A DNA stretch of 64,000 nt, taken from NCBI RefSeq assembly GCF_007971225.1, contig NZ_CP042435.1, positions 2,731,501 through 2,795,500 on the forward strand, read 5' to 3'. Source of the DNA: Panacibacter ginsenosidivorans. Lineage in GTDB: Bacteria; Bacteroidota; Bacteroidia; Chitinophagales; Chitinophagaceae. The notes under the pieces are model-generated. The model had not been told where the DNA came from. It did no database searches and saw only the letters and a list, made by a program, of their open reading frames with translations. Below are positions 34,794 through 42,421 of the stretch, in pieces (positions within the stretch are counted from its first letter, which is position 1; each line of letters begins with the position of its first letter). A program made the position numbers and the translations under genes.

Positions 34794-35114
34794 TCATTTT
34801 CCATGTTGCCAACAGTAGCCATTTCTTCCTGCTTTTCTTGTACAACGCGTGCCTTTTTTTGTGATGGCTTTGCACTGACCTGTTGCAACTGGTTTTGTTG
34901 ATTTAACGGATTGCTTTTTTCCTTTTTCGCATACACCACATGTGCGACCATCCACACAATATTTACAACTGCTGCAGTTGCTACAGGCTTTGCAATATTT
35001 GCTGCCTGTACATTTTGCAAACGATGCTAATGGCGAAATGCAACAACTGTCTTTGTTGTGTGCAAAGCAGTGGGTAGCTAGGAAAAAAGTAAAAAGTATG
35101 ATTATGAATCTCAT
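34794..35114 (-). CDS. Cys-rich secreted protein with DUF5763 tail
   Basis: 106 residues. Signal peptide MRFIIILFTFFLATHCFA. The middle is packed with Cys (CTGSKYCKACSNCSSCKYC, residues about 35-53). The C-terminus QCKAITKKGTRCTRKAGRNGYCWQH is the DUF5763 motif, a C...C...C-x-x-H pattern that could bind a metal ion. Function unknown. The ORF runs opposite to the ATPase gene, tail to tail. Confidence 0.7.
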   Translation of the reverse strand: MRFIIILFTFFLATHCFAHNKDSCCISPLASFAKCTGSKYCKACSNCSSCKYCVDGRTCGVCEKGKKQSVKSTKPVATGQCKAITKKGTRCTRKAGRNGYCWQHGK

Positions 35115-35155
35115 GTAAACACTGATTATGTGTGTTTAAAATTGTACTCGATATA

Positions 35156-35491
35156 TTACGCCAAATCTTCAACAGGAGCAATCGGGGCATCACGTTTTAC
35201 TGCTGCTATTCCATTATCTCTTCCGTATGAAGATGTATAGTTTTCACTTCTTCCTATAATTTCACGATTAGCAGCCTTTAAATTAAATGTGTAGTTCAAG
35301 TATGCATTTTTTTTCTCGTACCTGCTATCAATGGGTGCATTTAGTTTTACAGAAGCGATGGCAGTGAGGCAGGATTGCTTTGTAGTATATCCTTCGCCAT
35401 TCAAAACAATTTCGTTGTTTGCTGATCTTAAGCGATAATAATACTGATTATTTGCAGGGCTTTTAAAAACCTGAAATTTAGGATTGTTCAT
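35156..35491 (-). CDS. YegP/DUF1508-like protein, two repeats
   Basis: 111 residues with two copies of the small YegP domain: FQVFKSPANNQYYYRLRSANNEIVLNGEGYTTKQSCLTAIASVKLNAP and FNLKAANREIIGRSENYTSSYGRDNGIAAVKRDAP. Each has the aromatic start, the N/R-x-E-I turn and the AI/AIxxVK end. Function of the family is unknown. No signal peptide. Confidence 0.85.
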   Translation of the reverse strand: MNNPKFQVFKSPANNQYYYRLRSANNEIVLNGEGYTTKQSCLTAIASVKLNAPIDSRYEKKNAYLNYTFNLKAANREIIGRSENYTSSYGRDNGIAAVKRDAPIAPVEDLA

Positions 35492-35597
35492 ATGGTTGTT
35501 TTTGAGTTATAAGTGTACTGCAGTTAAGGTGTGCCACGGGGTTCTGTGAACGACGCAACAAATGCCCTTAATGAGTTATAAAGCCGGTCTCAAAAAA

Positions 35598-36665
35598 TCA
35601 CACTTCCGCAACATATTTCTTTACCGCATCCAGCAGTTCATCGGAGTATTGAAATATATCATCAAGTGAGGTGATCTCTTTTTTGATTTCCATTTTATTG
35701 CTGTCGAATAAAGCGATATATTTTTTGCTACTGTTGAAATATAACCTGCATAAGGGCTTGCGGTTATTGTCATCTATAAGAATAGCAAAATAAGATTGTG
35801 CATCGCGGTACACAATTCTTTTTAAAGGAATATTTTTTCTTACAATGGAGCGGATGATATTAAAGGCATCCAGTTCATCCTGTGTTGTCTGCACTTTTGT
35901 TTCTGCTACCTGCTGCTCGATGGCATCTTTCGCAATTTCTTTTGTCTGGTCTTCTTCCTGGATAAGCGCTGACTTGAGACGATCTGTAATAAGATCGTTG
36001 ATATAATACTGGAATGCTTTTTTGGTAAGTTCTGTAAACTGGTCGAGCAGTTTTTGTGTGATAACACTGTTATAAACGCTTTTGGCAAAATGCTTTACAA
36101 ATTCAGGTGTTGGGCTGTTTACCTCGTTGTGTATAAGGCTTTTCATTTCACCTATATATTTTAATTCATTGGCAGTAGAGGAAATGAGTTCGTGGCTAAA
36201 ATAATTCTTATGAAACTTTTTTAGTTCTTCGATATTGTTATCCCTAAGATCTCGGATGTCAAAAACAAAGAAGGGCTTTTCATCCATTTTGTTTGTCTCA
36301 ACAAGATCAGTATAAAAACGTGATTCAATACCGTTCGTTAAAATAGAAAATTTTGCTTTGGTGGTATGGAAATAGCGGAAGAGTTGGGAATTGTGTGGAT
36401 TAAGATCGGCGCTCCAATGTTTACATTCAACTAAAATAACAGGTTGCCCATCTTTAATTATTGCATAGTCTACCTTTTCTCCTTTCTTTATGCCGAGGTC
36501 TGCAACAAATTCGGGTACTACTTCCAATGGGTTGAATACATCATAGCCAAGTGTTTGAATAAATGGCATAACAAAAGAATGTTTGGTGGCTTCTTCAGTT
36601 TGCACAAGTTCTTTGTGTTTGAGAATGCGTTCGGCAAGTTGTTTAATAGCGTCTTTGAAGTCCAT
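35598..36665 (-). CDS. HsdR N-terminal-like nuclease domain protein
   Basis: 355 residues. The first 150 residues are a type I restriction R-subunit N-domain (HSDR_N type): TEEATKHSFVMPFIQTLGYDVFNPLEVVPEF, then the nuclease core KVDYAIIKDGQPVILVECKHW (D-(X)n-ECK). It lacks the DEAD/helicase part of HsdR, so it is not a full type I subunit; family members are annotated as restriction endonuclease-like or of unknown function. The second half is helical and unnamed. No HsdM or HsdS nearby. Starts a short minus-strand gene group together with the YegP-like gene. Confidence 0.8.
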   Translation of the reverse strand: MDFKDAIKQLAERILKHKELVQTEEATKHSFVMPFIQTLGYDVFNPLEVVPEFVADLGIKKGEKVDYAIIKDGQPVILVECKHWSADLNPHNSQLFRYFHTTKAKFSILTNGIESRFYTDLVETNKMDEKPFFVFDIRDLRDNNIEELKKFHKNYFSHELISSTANELKYIGEMKSLIHNEVNSPTPEFVKHFAKSVYNSVITQKLLDQFTELTKKAFQYYINDLITDRLKSALIQEEDQTKEIAKDAIEQQVAETKVQTTQDELDAFNIIRSIVRKNIPLKRIVYRDAQSYFAILIDDNNRKPLCRLYFNSSKKYIALFDSNKMEIKKEITSLDDIFQYSDELLDAVKKYVAEV

Positions 36666-36795
36666 GCTGGCAAGTTTTAAGGTGATGAATAGTTAGTCTG
36701 AATCACGGATTGACACGGCTAAACGGATTCCACAGGTTTTGGCTTTTTATAACGTTTTGATGCGTAATATCCTATTCACTGTTTGTTCTTAAGTA

Positions 36796-37104
36796 TTAGG
36801 CACTTATTTTATTATAATTTGATACTATCCAATCATAAATTAGTTCTCTTTTCTTCAAATTTGAAGGGACATCATACCTGATCATTTTTTCAATTTTTTT
36901 GCAATTGGCGATACTTGGAGTTCCGTTCCATTTGATTTTGTCAACAGAATGTTCTACAAAATATTGAACCTCGTAACCTTCAGTTCTGTTTAACTCTGCG
37001 TGATCTTTACCGCCTTTGTAATATGGATTGTCATGATCTGCTTTGGCTGTCCATTTATAATACTTGCCATCATCGTATAGCATTTGGGATTTGGGGAATG
37101 TCAT
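36796..37104 (-). CDS. Hypothetical protein
   Basis: 102 residues from the ATG at 37104 (MTFPKSQMLYDDGKYYKWTAKADHDNPYYKGG). The 16 codons upstream in frame are read less naturally, so the shorter start was chosen. Aromatic and charged, without signal peptide or known domain. The block KRELIYDWIVSNYNKI closes it. Not recognised. Confidence 0.5.
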   Translation of the reverse strand: MTFPKSQMLYDDGKYYKWTAKADHDNPYYKGGKDHAELNRTEGYEVQYFVEHSVDKIKWNGTPSIANCKKIEKMIRYDVPSNLKKRELIYDWIVSNYNKISA

Positions 37105-37255
37105 AATAATAAATTTAGAGTTTAAAGAAATTTTAGCTGTTTTACTTATCAATTAAAGGTGTTTGGCGCAGGTAAGCAACGGCTTTGGATAAGAAGTGGA
37201 TTGGGCTGTTCTCATTTAAGTAAATAAAGTAATGATGAGTTAAGGAAGTAAAAAA

Positions 37256-37291
37256 GGTGAAAAATCACCGGAAGGGATGTGATTTTTCACC
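37256..37291. other. Perfect 13-bp hairpin between divergent genes
   Basis: GGTGAAAAATCAC (37256-37268) pairs perfectly with GTGATTTTTCACC (37279-37291), loop cggaagggat. It resembles a terminator, but the neighbours start away from it in both directions, so there is no upstream gene to end. It could close a small RNA. The rest of 37153-37469 holds nothing recognisable. Confidence 0.55.
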
Positions 37292-37469
37292 GCAGCAATA
37301 TAAAACGGTAATGTTAGTGTGGTAACTAATCGCAACATCCCTGGCATTGCGCACGGCTACAAAGGAGGTATTGTGGGAAAAGAAGCGTGTTGATTTTATT
37401 TTTAAAAATAAAAAGTATTATTTATCTTTTGTCAGCAACCTGTTTTAAAATACTTCAAATGCAATAAAT

Positions 37470-37838
37470 ATGGCTATAGGTTTTGACAACCCGGTAATAG
37501 TGAAAATATCGTTTGATAATGCGTTTTTAAATGCCCGGGATAAGATAAAAGCAAAATTCCCGGATTATGATTTTGTAATTAACGAAGCAAGCTACACAGA
37601 AGAATTTATAAGGAACCAGGTTGAGCGGTTATGGAACAGCAATATACCTGATTACCAGATACCGACGGAATTACTGGAAGTAAATATCCAAAATTCTGTA
37701 TTGGAGTCTTTATTTAGCGTACTGCTTCTTCGGCTATATGCCGGAAAAGACAAAGCAGGTGATGATGAGATAAATAATTATTTTTTATCTATCTGGGAAA
37801 AGCTGAGGGAAATATGGCAGACCTGGACACATGAATGA
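37470..37838 (+). CDS. Hypothetical protein
   Basis: 122 residues. Not recognised. It begins MAIGFDNPVIVKISFDNAFLNARDKIKAKFPDYDF and is acidic, with helices towards the end (LLEVNIQNSVLESLFSVLLLRLYAG). No signal peptide, Cys or membrane segment. It is followed after 33 bases by a membrane protein gene, so the pair may be co-transcribed. Confidence 0.5.
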   Translation: MAIGFDNPVIVKISFDNAFLNARDKIKAKFPDYDFVINEASYTEEFIRNQVERLWNSNIPDYQIPTELLEVNIQNSVLESLFSVLLLRLYAGKDKAGDDEINNYFLSIWEKLREIWQTWTHE

Positions 37839-37871
37839 GTAAGTATTTTAAACCCTGCAATACAATATTAA

Positions 37872-38435
37872 ATGGCTAACAATAATTCCTTTCCAAAAAC
37901 CAATGGCTATCGTTCTATCAGGTTGAAAACTTTTACGGAATTGAGTAAATGGTTGCTCGGAGGTTTTACGGGTATTTTATTATTCACTTATGATAAAATC
38001 AACTGCGAAGGTTTAAAATTAGCAGAGACCATTATTGCCTTAGCGGGTATAGCTATATCAGCAACTGCATTTGTAGGTTTCAAAAAGGCATCAGACAAAA
38101 TGGAAACACAAATGTTGATAGATGACAGTACCCTTCACTTATTTGCTTTAACGAAGGCCAATCCAGATACATGGCCAACGATGCCGCACAAAGCTTTTAT
38201 TTTTTCACTCCCACTGCTAATTTTCTATGCGCTTTTTGCATTTACACCACAAAGATTTTTTTGCCCCACTGAGCCAAAAACAGTGCAAACGGATAGCTCT
38301 GCTATTATTATCAATAATAACTACACATATCTTATTACTGACTCTCAGCCCAAACCACCTACCCGAAAAACATGCATCGTAAGCAAAAGATCTTTGTTGC
38401 TGAAGAATGATTCCACTACTACAAAACTTAAATAA
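37872..38435 (+). CDS. Hypothetical membrane protein
   Basis: 187 residues. Three hydrophobic segments are seen: WLLGGFTGILLFTYD, AETIIALAGIAISATAFVGF and AFIFSLPLLIFYALFAFTP. After the last one a tail of about 60 residues, rich in S/T and K, follows. No known domain. Located after the unknown gene at 37470, probably in one transcript. Function unknown. Confidence 0.5.
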   Translation: MANNNSFPKTNGYRSIRLKTFTELSKWLLGGFTGILLFTYDKINCEGLKLAETIIALAGIAISATAFVGFKKASDKMETQMLIDDSTLHLFALTKANPDTWPTMPHKAFIFSLPLLIFYALFAFTPQRFFCPTEPKTVQTDSSAIIINNNYTYLITDSQPKPPTRKTCIVSKRSLLLKNDSTTTKLK

Positions 38436-39423
38436 GTGCTCAATCTGGCACAGGTTTAATCGGGCAGGCAAGTTCAGTTCCTGGTGTGGGCAGGCAATCA
38501 GCAGTTTATCTTATTGTTTCTCAGGCGGGTGTCGGCAAGCTTGTGTGCTGGCATTGTGGCACTTCTTTTTCCGCAACGTCTCCAGGCAGGCTTTGCGTTT
38601 AGCTTTTGGGACGTTGCGGTTCGATTAACGTAATGTATGCAAGTCTATTGCTTCAACATCCTTATAATGAGTTACGGTATAAAATCCCTGCTTCCTTACT
38701 CCGCGAGTCTCCGGACAACCCTGTTTCTCAGGCGGGTGTCGGATAGCTATGTGTGCTGGCATAGTGGTACTCGCCGCATAGATAACGATAGCAACACGGC
38801 GAGTCCGCTGCACACAATTCTGCACACATGAGACCCGCCTTATAAATTGGTGCTAAGGCAAATCAATATCATCACACTGGTACAGTTCTGTCTTCTTTTG
38901 GCACATGTTCCTTTACCTGGCAGGTTTAGCAGGACAGGCAAGTGAGTAGCAGACTTGTGCCCTTGTGTTACTTATTTCATTTTTTAAATTCTTTTTTATG
39001 TCTTGTCAATTTTTAAATTCTTTCTAAATCACTCAATCATTACTTAATACATGCTTCATAGATACTTCATGGATAGTTCACGAAAAGCAATCACTAAATC
39101 ACTTTCTGGAAATAGATACTTATTTAGTAATTGGTGCTAACATTTTATGATCCAAACACCCCATCTGCAAACACTTCAACGTCTCAACCTTTCAACTTAT
39201 TTACTTCCCGGGTTACTTACTGTTATATCACTTTGCCACCATCATTTTTTTGAACATAACTCAATTATCTTCAACTACTTACTTGGGGTACTGTTACCCC
39301 TGTTACCCTTTTTGCCTCCTATTGTGCTATAGCTTGCACCCTGTTCGGTAATCAGATCTGAGCCTGTCCGCGGCAGGCAACCGGCAAAACACAATTAATA
39401 AAACTTTTAAAAAAACAACAATC
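38436..39423. other. Gene-free stretch with hairpins and a duplicated 50-bp segment
   Basis: About 990 bases without a convincing gene. A segment beginning gtttctcaggcgggtgtcgg occurs at about 38516-38565 and again at about 38728-38777, roughly 80 % alike. Hairpin CCGCAACGTC...GACGTTGCGG at about 38572-38612 and ACTCGCCG...CGGCGAGT at about 38768-38805. Words such as gggcaggcaagt recur. The AT-rich end (38960-39420) shows no structure I can name; a 61-codon frame at 39147 looks accidental. Confidence 0.5.
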
Positions 39424-40185
39424 ATGGCACGTCAAAAAGGTATTATTACAATAGAAGGTACATTGGGAAATATTACCTTCTTCAAATCACAGGATGGCTA
39501 TATGGCCAGGGAAAAAGGTGGCGTATCGGCAGAAAAGATTGCATCCGATCCGGCCTTCGAACGCACAAGGGAAAACATGGCAGAATTCGGTAGGGCTGGT
39601 AAAGCATCCAAACTGCTGCGTACATCCCTTAGATCATTAATTCAAAAAGCATCAGACAGCCGCATGGTGGGTCGCTTGCTGAAGAACATGATGTTCGTTA
39701 TTCATGAAGATGCTGTAAGCCCGCGTGGTCAGCGCAATGTAATAGATGGCGAGGCAACACTTCTACAGGGCTTTGAATTTAATGCCCAGGGCAAATTAGG
39801 TACTACATTGTTTGCGCCCTACACTGTTACATTTACCCGTACCAGTGGCGCAATGGAAGTGGCTTTTGATGCATTCATAGCATCTGCAATGGTAGCTGCC
39901 CCCGACGGCACTACTCACTTCAAAATTTCTCTGGCAGGCTCTGCTGTAGATTTTGAAGCCTCTGTTTACGATGTCGAATCAGCAGAATCAGCTTACTTCC
40001 CGTGGACCAGCACGGAAGTAGCCGCGTTCAATTTATCAGTTGCGTTACCGGCAGCTTCAACCCACCCGGTATTTACAGTGCTGTTAATTGAATTCGTGCA
40101 GGAAGTAAATGGTGTAAAATACCAGTTGAAAAATGGCGCCTTTAATGCGGCAGCTATTGTTAAGGTCGATGCTCCTCCGTTCTAA
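39424..40185 (+). CDS. Conserved Bacteroidota protein of unknown function
   Basis: 253 residues. The start MARQKGIITIEGTLGNITFFKSQDGYMAREKGGVS, followed by ASDPAFERTRENMAEFGRAGKASKLLRTSLR and SPRGQRNVIDGEATLLQGFEFN, is shared by many unnamed Bacteroidota proteins. The second half is beta-rich (FKISLAGSAVDFEASVYD...). No signal peptide or membrane segment. A terminator-like hairpin and a small membrane protein follow. Function unknown; a surface or phage-like structural role is only a guess. Confidence 0.7.
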   Translation: MARQKGIITIEGTLGNITFFKSQDGYMAREKGGVSAEKIASDPAFERTRENMAEFGRAGKASKLLRTSLRSLIQKASDSRMVGRLLKNMMFVIHEDAVSPRGQRNVIDGEATLLQGFEFNAQGKLGTTLFAPYTVTFTRTSGAMEVAFDAFIASAMVAAPDGTTHFKISLAGSAVDFEASVYDVESAESAYFPWTSTEVAAFNLSVALPAASTHPVFTVLLIEFVQEVNGVKYQLKNGAFNAAAIVKVDAPPF

Positions 40186-40206
40186 AATCCATTATCCAAT
40201 CATTAC

Positions 40207-40235
40207 AAAAGAGTCCTGCAGGTCAGGGCTCTTTT
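40207..40235 (+). terminator. Terminator-like hairpin after the unknown gene
   Basis: AAAAGAGTCCTG pairs with CAGGGCTCTTTT (one mismatch), loop caggt, followed by a weak T-run. Between 39424-40185 and the small membrane gene. Confidence 0.65.
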
Positions 40236-40248
40236 AAAATCTTTTATT

Positions 40249-40440
40249 ATGATCAATATTCATCCTCACGATAAAACGGTATTTATGATAGGTTGCATGG
40301 GTGGAACAATTGCAGGGATGTTAAACATTTTTTATATGCACGATCTCATATACAGTGTCGCTACTTCTGCAATAGGCGCATCCGTTAGCTTTCTTGTTTC
40401 GTGGATACTGAACCGGCTCTTCAAAAAATCAAAACGGTAG
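40249..40440 (+). CDS. Small membrane protein, unknown
   Basis: 63 residues with two membrane segments (VFMIGCMGGTIAGMLNIFYM and IYSVATSAIGASVSFLVSWILNRLF) and a basic end KKSKR. Follows the unknown gene at 39424 and is closed by a strong hairpin, so it is probably transcribed, perhaps as the second gene of a pair. Confidence 0.6.
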   Translation: MINIHPHDKTVFMIGCMGGTIAGMLNIFYMHDLIYSVATSAIGASVSFLVSWILNRLFKKSKR

Positions 40441-40444
40441 AAAT

Positions 40445-40475
40445 AAAAGCTGTTGATGATTAATCAACAGCTTTT
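40445..40475 (+). terminator. Rho-independent terminator
   Basis: AAAAGCTGTTGAT-gatta-ATCAACAGCTTTT, 13-bp perfect stem, directly after the small membrane protein stop and just before the paa promoter block. Confidence 0.85.
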
Positions 40476-40480
40476 ACATT

Positions 40481-40535
40481 CAATTTAAGCACTAACATAC
40501 GTTAGCGCAAACTTTAATTCTTTATTTTTGTAACT
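40481..40535 (+). promoter_or_regulatory. paa promoter with PaaR-like operator
   Basis: A -7 box TATTTTTG is at 40523-40530 (Bacteroidota TAnnTTTG type). Upstream, CTAACATACGTTAG at 40492-40505 fits the PaaR operator form CNAACGNNCGTTNG known from Thermus at all but one defined position. Its place over the -33 region would let a TetR-type repressor block transcription until phenylacetyl-CoA is present (inference). About 90 bases upstream of paaA. An almost identical block lies at 14109-14162. Confidence 0.7.
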
Positions 40536-40626
40536 ACTTATTTTAAAAATAGGTTCTTTTATTTATAGATGTCTGAACATAAAAAACAAACAGCTATCGT
40601 TTTATATAAACACAGAATTAAGATCC

Positions 40627-41583
40627 ATGCAAATACACGACCTTGAAAAGATCTTTCTCGATAAAATTGAGAGAGAAATAAAAATAGAACCAAGAGACTG
40701 GATGCCTGATGCATACCGTAAAACATTGGTACGACAGATCAGTCAGCATGCACACAGCGAAATAGTTGGTATGCTGCCTGAAGGGAATTGGATCAGCCGT
40801 GCACCATCGCTTAAACGCAAAGCTATTCTTATCGCCAAAGTACAGGATGAAGCAGGTCACGGCCTTTACCTTTATTCTGCAACCGAAACACTCGGCACTT
40901 CAAGAGAAGAAACTATTAATGACCTGCACAGTGGCAAAGCAAAATATTCTTCCATCTTTAATTATCCCACACTTACATGGGCCGATATGGGTGCTATCGG
41001 CTGGCTGGTGGATGGTGCCGCCATCATGAACCAGGTAATGCTTTGCAGAACATCTTACGGTCCTTATGCAAGGGCTATGGTGCGCATCTGCAAAGAAGAA
41101 AGTTTTCACCAGCGTCAGGGCTTTGATATTCTTTACACTCTTTCCAAAGGTTCGCGGGAACAAAAAGATATGTGCCAGGATGCCATTAACCGCTGGTGGT
41201 GGCCTTCTTTAATGATGTTTGGACCAAAAGACAGCGACTCTACCCATTCTGATCAAAGTATGAAATGGAAAGTAAAACGTATGACCAATGATGAATTGCG
41301 CCAGCGTTTTATAGATATGATCGCAGAGCAGGTAAAAGTTTTAGGTATGATCTTACCTGATCCCAATCTTAAATGGAATGAATCAGGAAAGCATTACGAT
41401 TTTGGAGAGATCAACTGGGGCGAATTCTGGAACGTGGTAAAAGGTAATGGCCCATGTAATAAACAAAGAATTGCAGCACGTAAGAAAGCCTGGGAAGAGG
41501 GTGCCTGGGTAAGAGACGCAGCCGCAGCTTACGCAGAAAAAAGAAAAGCAAAAGCTCAAAAAACAGAATTGGAAGCAGCATAA
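40627..41583 (+). CDS. paaA: Phenylacetyl-CoA epoxidase, catalytic subunit A
   Basis: 318 residues, the catalytic subunit of the ring-1,2-phenylacetyl-CoA epoxidase. Di-iron ligands are visible in two repeats: HAHSEIV (E45), KVQDEAGHG (E75, H78) and later [12 protein letters not shown] (E157/E158, H161). Family blocks such as [19 protein letters not shown] and [16 protein letters not shown] are intact. It introduces oxygen across the aromatic ring of phenylacetyl-CoA together with B, C, D and a reductase E. First gene of the operon after the PaaR-like operator. The reductase gene paaE is not in this window. Confidence 0.97.
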   Translation: MQIHDLEKIFLDKIEREIKIEPRDWMPDAYRKTLVRQISQHAHSEIVGMLPEGNWISRAPSLKRKAILIAKVQDEAGHGLYLYSATETLGTSREETINDLHSGKAKYSSIFNYPTLTWADMGAIGWLVDGAAIMNQVMLCRTSYGPYARAMVRICKEESFHQRQGFDILYTLSKGSREQKDMCQDAINRWWWPSLMMFGPKDSDSTHSDQSMKWKVKRMTNDELRQRFIDMIAEQVKVLGMILPDPNLKWNESGKHYDFGEINWGEFWNVVKGNGPCNKQRIAARKKAWEEGAWVRDAAAAYAEKRKAKAQKTELEAA

Positions 41584-41595
41584 TTCAAAACAACA

Positions 41596-41982
41596 ATGAC
41601 AACAATAAGAAAATATTATTACGGAGATTTTGGCGAAAGTGCCGCTGGCTCCGATAATTCAGAAATTAATGCTATCAACAAAATGCACCCTTCTTCCATT
41701 GGTCACGACTGGCCTTTATGGGAAATCTTTATCCGCAGCAAGCAAGGTCTCGACCACAAACATGTAGGCAGCCTGCATGCAACAGATGCACAAATGGCCA
41801 TTGAAAATGCAAGGGATGTTTACACCCGCAGGCAGGAAGGTGTAAGTATTTGGGCAGTGGAAAGCAAATACATTCACGCCAGCAACCCTGACGAAGCCGA
41901 AAGCTTATATGAACCTGCTAATGATAAAGTGTACAGGCATCCTACATTTTATCAATTACCCGATGATGTTAATTACATGTAG
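41596..41982 (+). CDS. paaB: Phenylacetyl-CoA epoxidase subunit B
   Basis: 128 residues. The C-terminal half has the conserved PaaB pattern: WPLWEIFIRSKQGLDHKHVGSLHATDAQMAIENARDVYTRRQEGVSIWAVESKYI. Twelve bases after paaA. Small structural subunit of the epoxidase. An N-terminal extension of about 40 residues (MTTIRKYYYGDFGESAAGS...) precedes the core and is longer than in the Escherichia type. Downstream the operon is interrupted by a four-helix-bundle gene. Confidence 0.93.
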   Translation: MTTIRKYYYGDFGESAAGSDNSEINAINKMHPSSIGHDWPLWEIFIRSKQGLDHKHVGSLHATDAQMAIENARDVYTRRQEGVSIWAVESKYIHASNPDEAESLYEPANDKVYRHPTFYQLPDDVNYM

Positions 41983-42007
41983 TAAGTTGAGTGGTTGATA
42001 GGTTGAA
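41983..42007. repeat. Left inverted repeat of the four-helix-bundle insertion
   Basis: taagttgagtggttgatagg with ttgaa, directly after the paaB stop. It is the inverse of the ATCAACCAGTCAACTTA units at 42437-42484 on the other side of the inserted gene. Confidence 0.65.
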
Positions 42008-42043
42008 TTGTAATATCATCCATCATTTATTAATTATATTGAA

Positions 42044-42418
42044 ATGAATGAAAATGCACATCAAAGCTTTACAGAACTGGAAGTATGGAAAAAAACAGGA
42101 TTACTAAAAAATGAAGTTTACGAACTTGTAAAAACCTTTCCACTAGAAGAAAAATTCCGGCTAACAGATCAGATGATCAGGAGTTCCCGATCCATAAACA
42201 GCAATATTTCTGAAGGCCATGGCAGGTTTACATATAAAGACCAATTACATTTTTGTATCCAGGCAAGAGGTTCTTTAAGCGAAACATATAATCATTTGAT
42301 TGATGCTTTGGATTGTAGGTACATAAACGGGGAACAACTCACTTACTATAAAACAAAGATTGATGAAGTTGAAAGACTTCTGAATGGTTATATTTCATTT
42401 CTAAGAAACAATTTGTAG
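42044..42418 (+). CDS. Four-helix-bundle protein (S23/23S rRNA intervening-sequence family)
   Basis: 124 residues with the pattern of TIGR02436 proteins: FTELEVWKKTGLLKNEVYELVKTFPLEEKFRLTDQMIRSSRSINSNISEGHGR, then the Q-rich CIQARGSLSETYNHLIDALD and a final helix VERLLNGYISFLR. These form compact helical bundles; members occur in rRNA intervening sequences and elsewhere, with no settled function. It has nothing to do with phenylacetate and is placed between paaB and paaC, with inverted flanks, so it is an inserted element. Its stop is three bases before the paaC start. Confidence 0.93.
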   Translation: MNENAHQSFTELEVWKKTGLLKNEVYELVKTFPLEEKFRLTDQMIRSSRSINSNISEGHGRFTYKDQLHFCIQARGSLSETYNHLIDALDCRYINGEQLTYYKTKIDEVERLLNGYISFLRNNL

Positions 42419-42421
42419 TCT

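Noticed and set aside
36444-36680. Plus-strand frame of 78 codons
   Set aside because: Antisense to the HsdR-N-like gene, which has a clear nuclease motif.
38560-38640. tRNA-like ggttcgatt word
   Set aside because: No acceptor stem or anticodon arm could be found around it; the word is part of a hairpin.
39147-39332. Plus-strand frame of 61 codons before the unknown gene at 39424
   Set aside because: Low-complexity, A+T-rich and no ribosome-binding or family support, although it is hydrophobic.
39424-40440. Prophage remnant
   Set aside because: The two genes are conserved unknowns; no integrase, capsid or portal gene is near and no attachment repeat was found.
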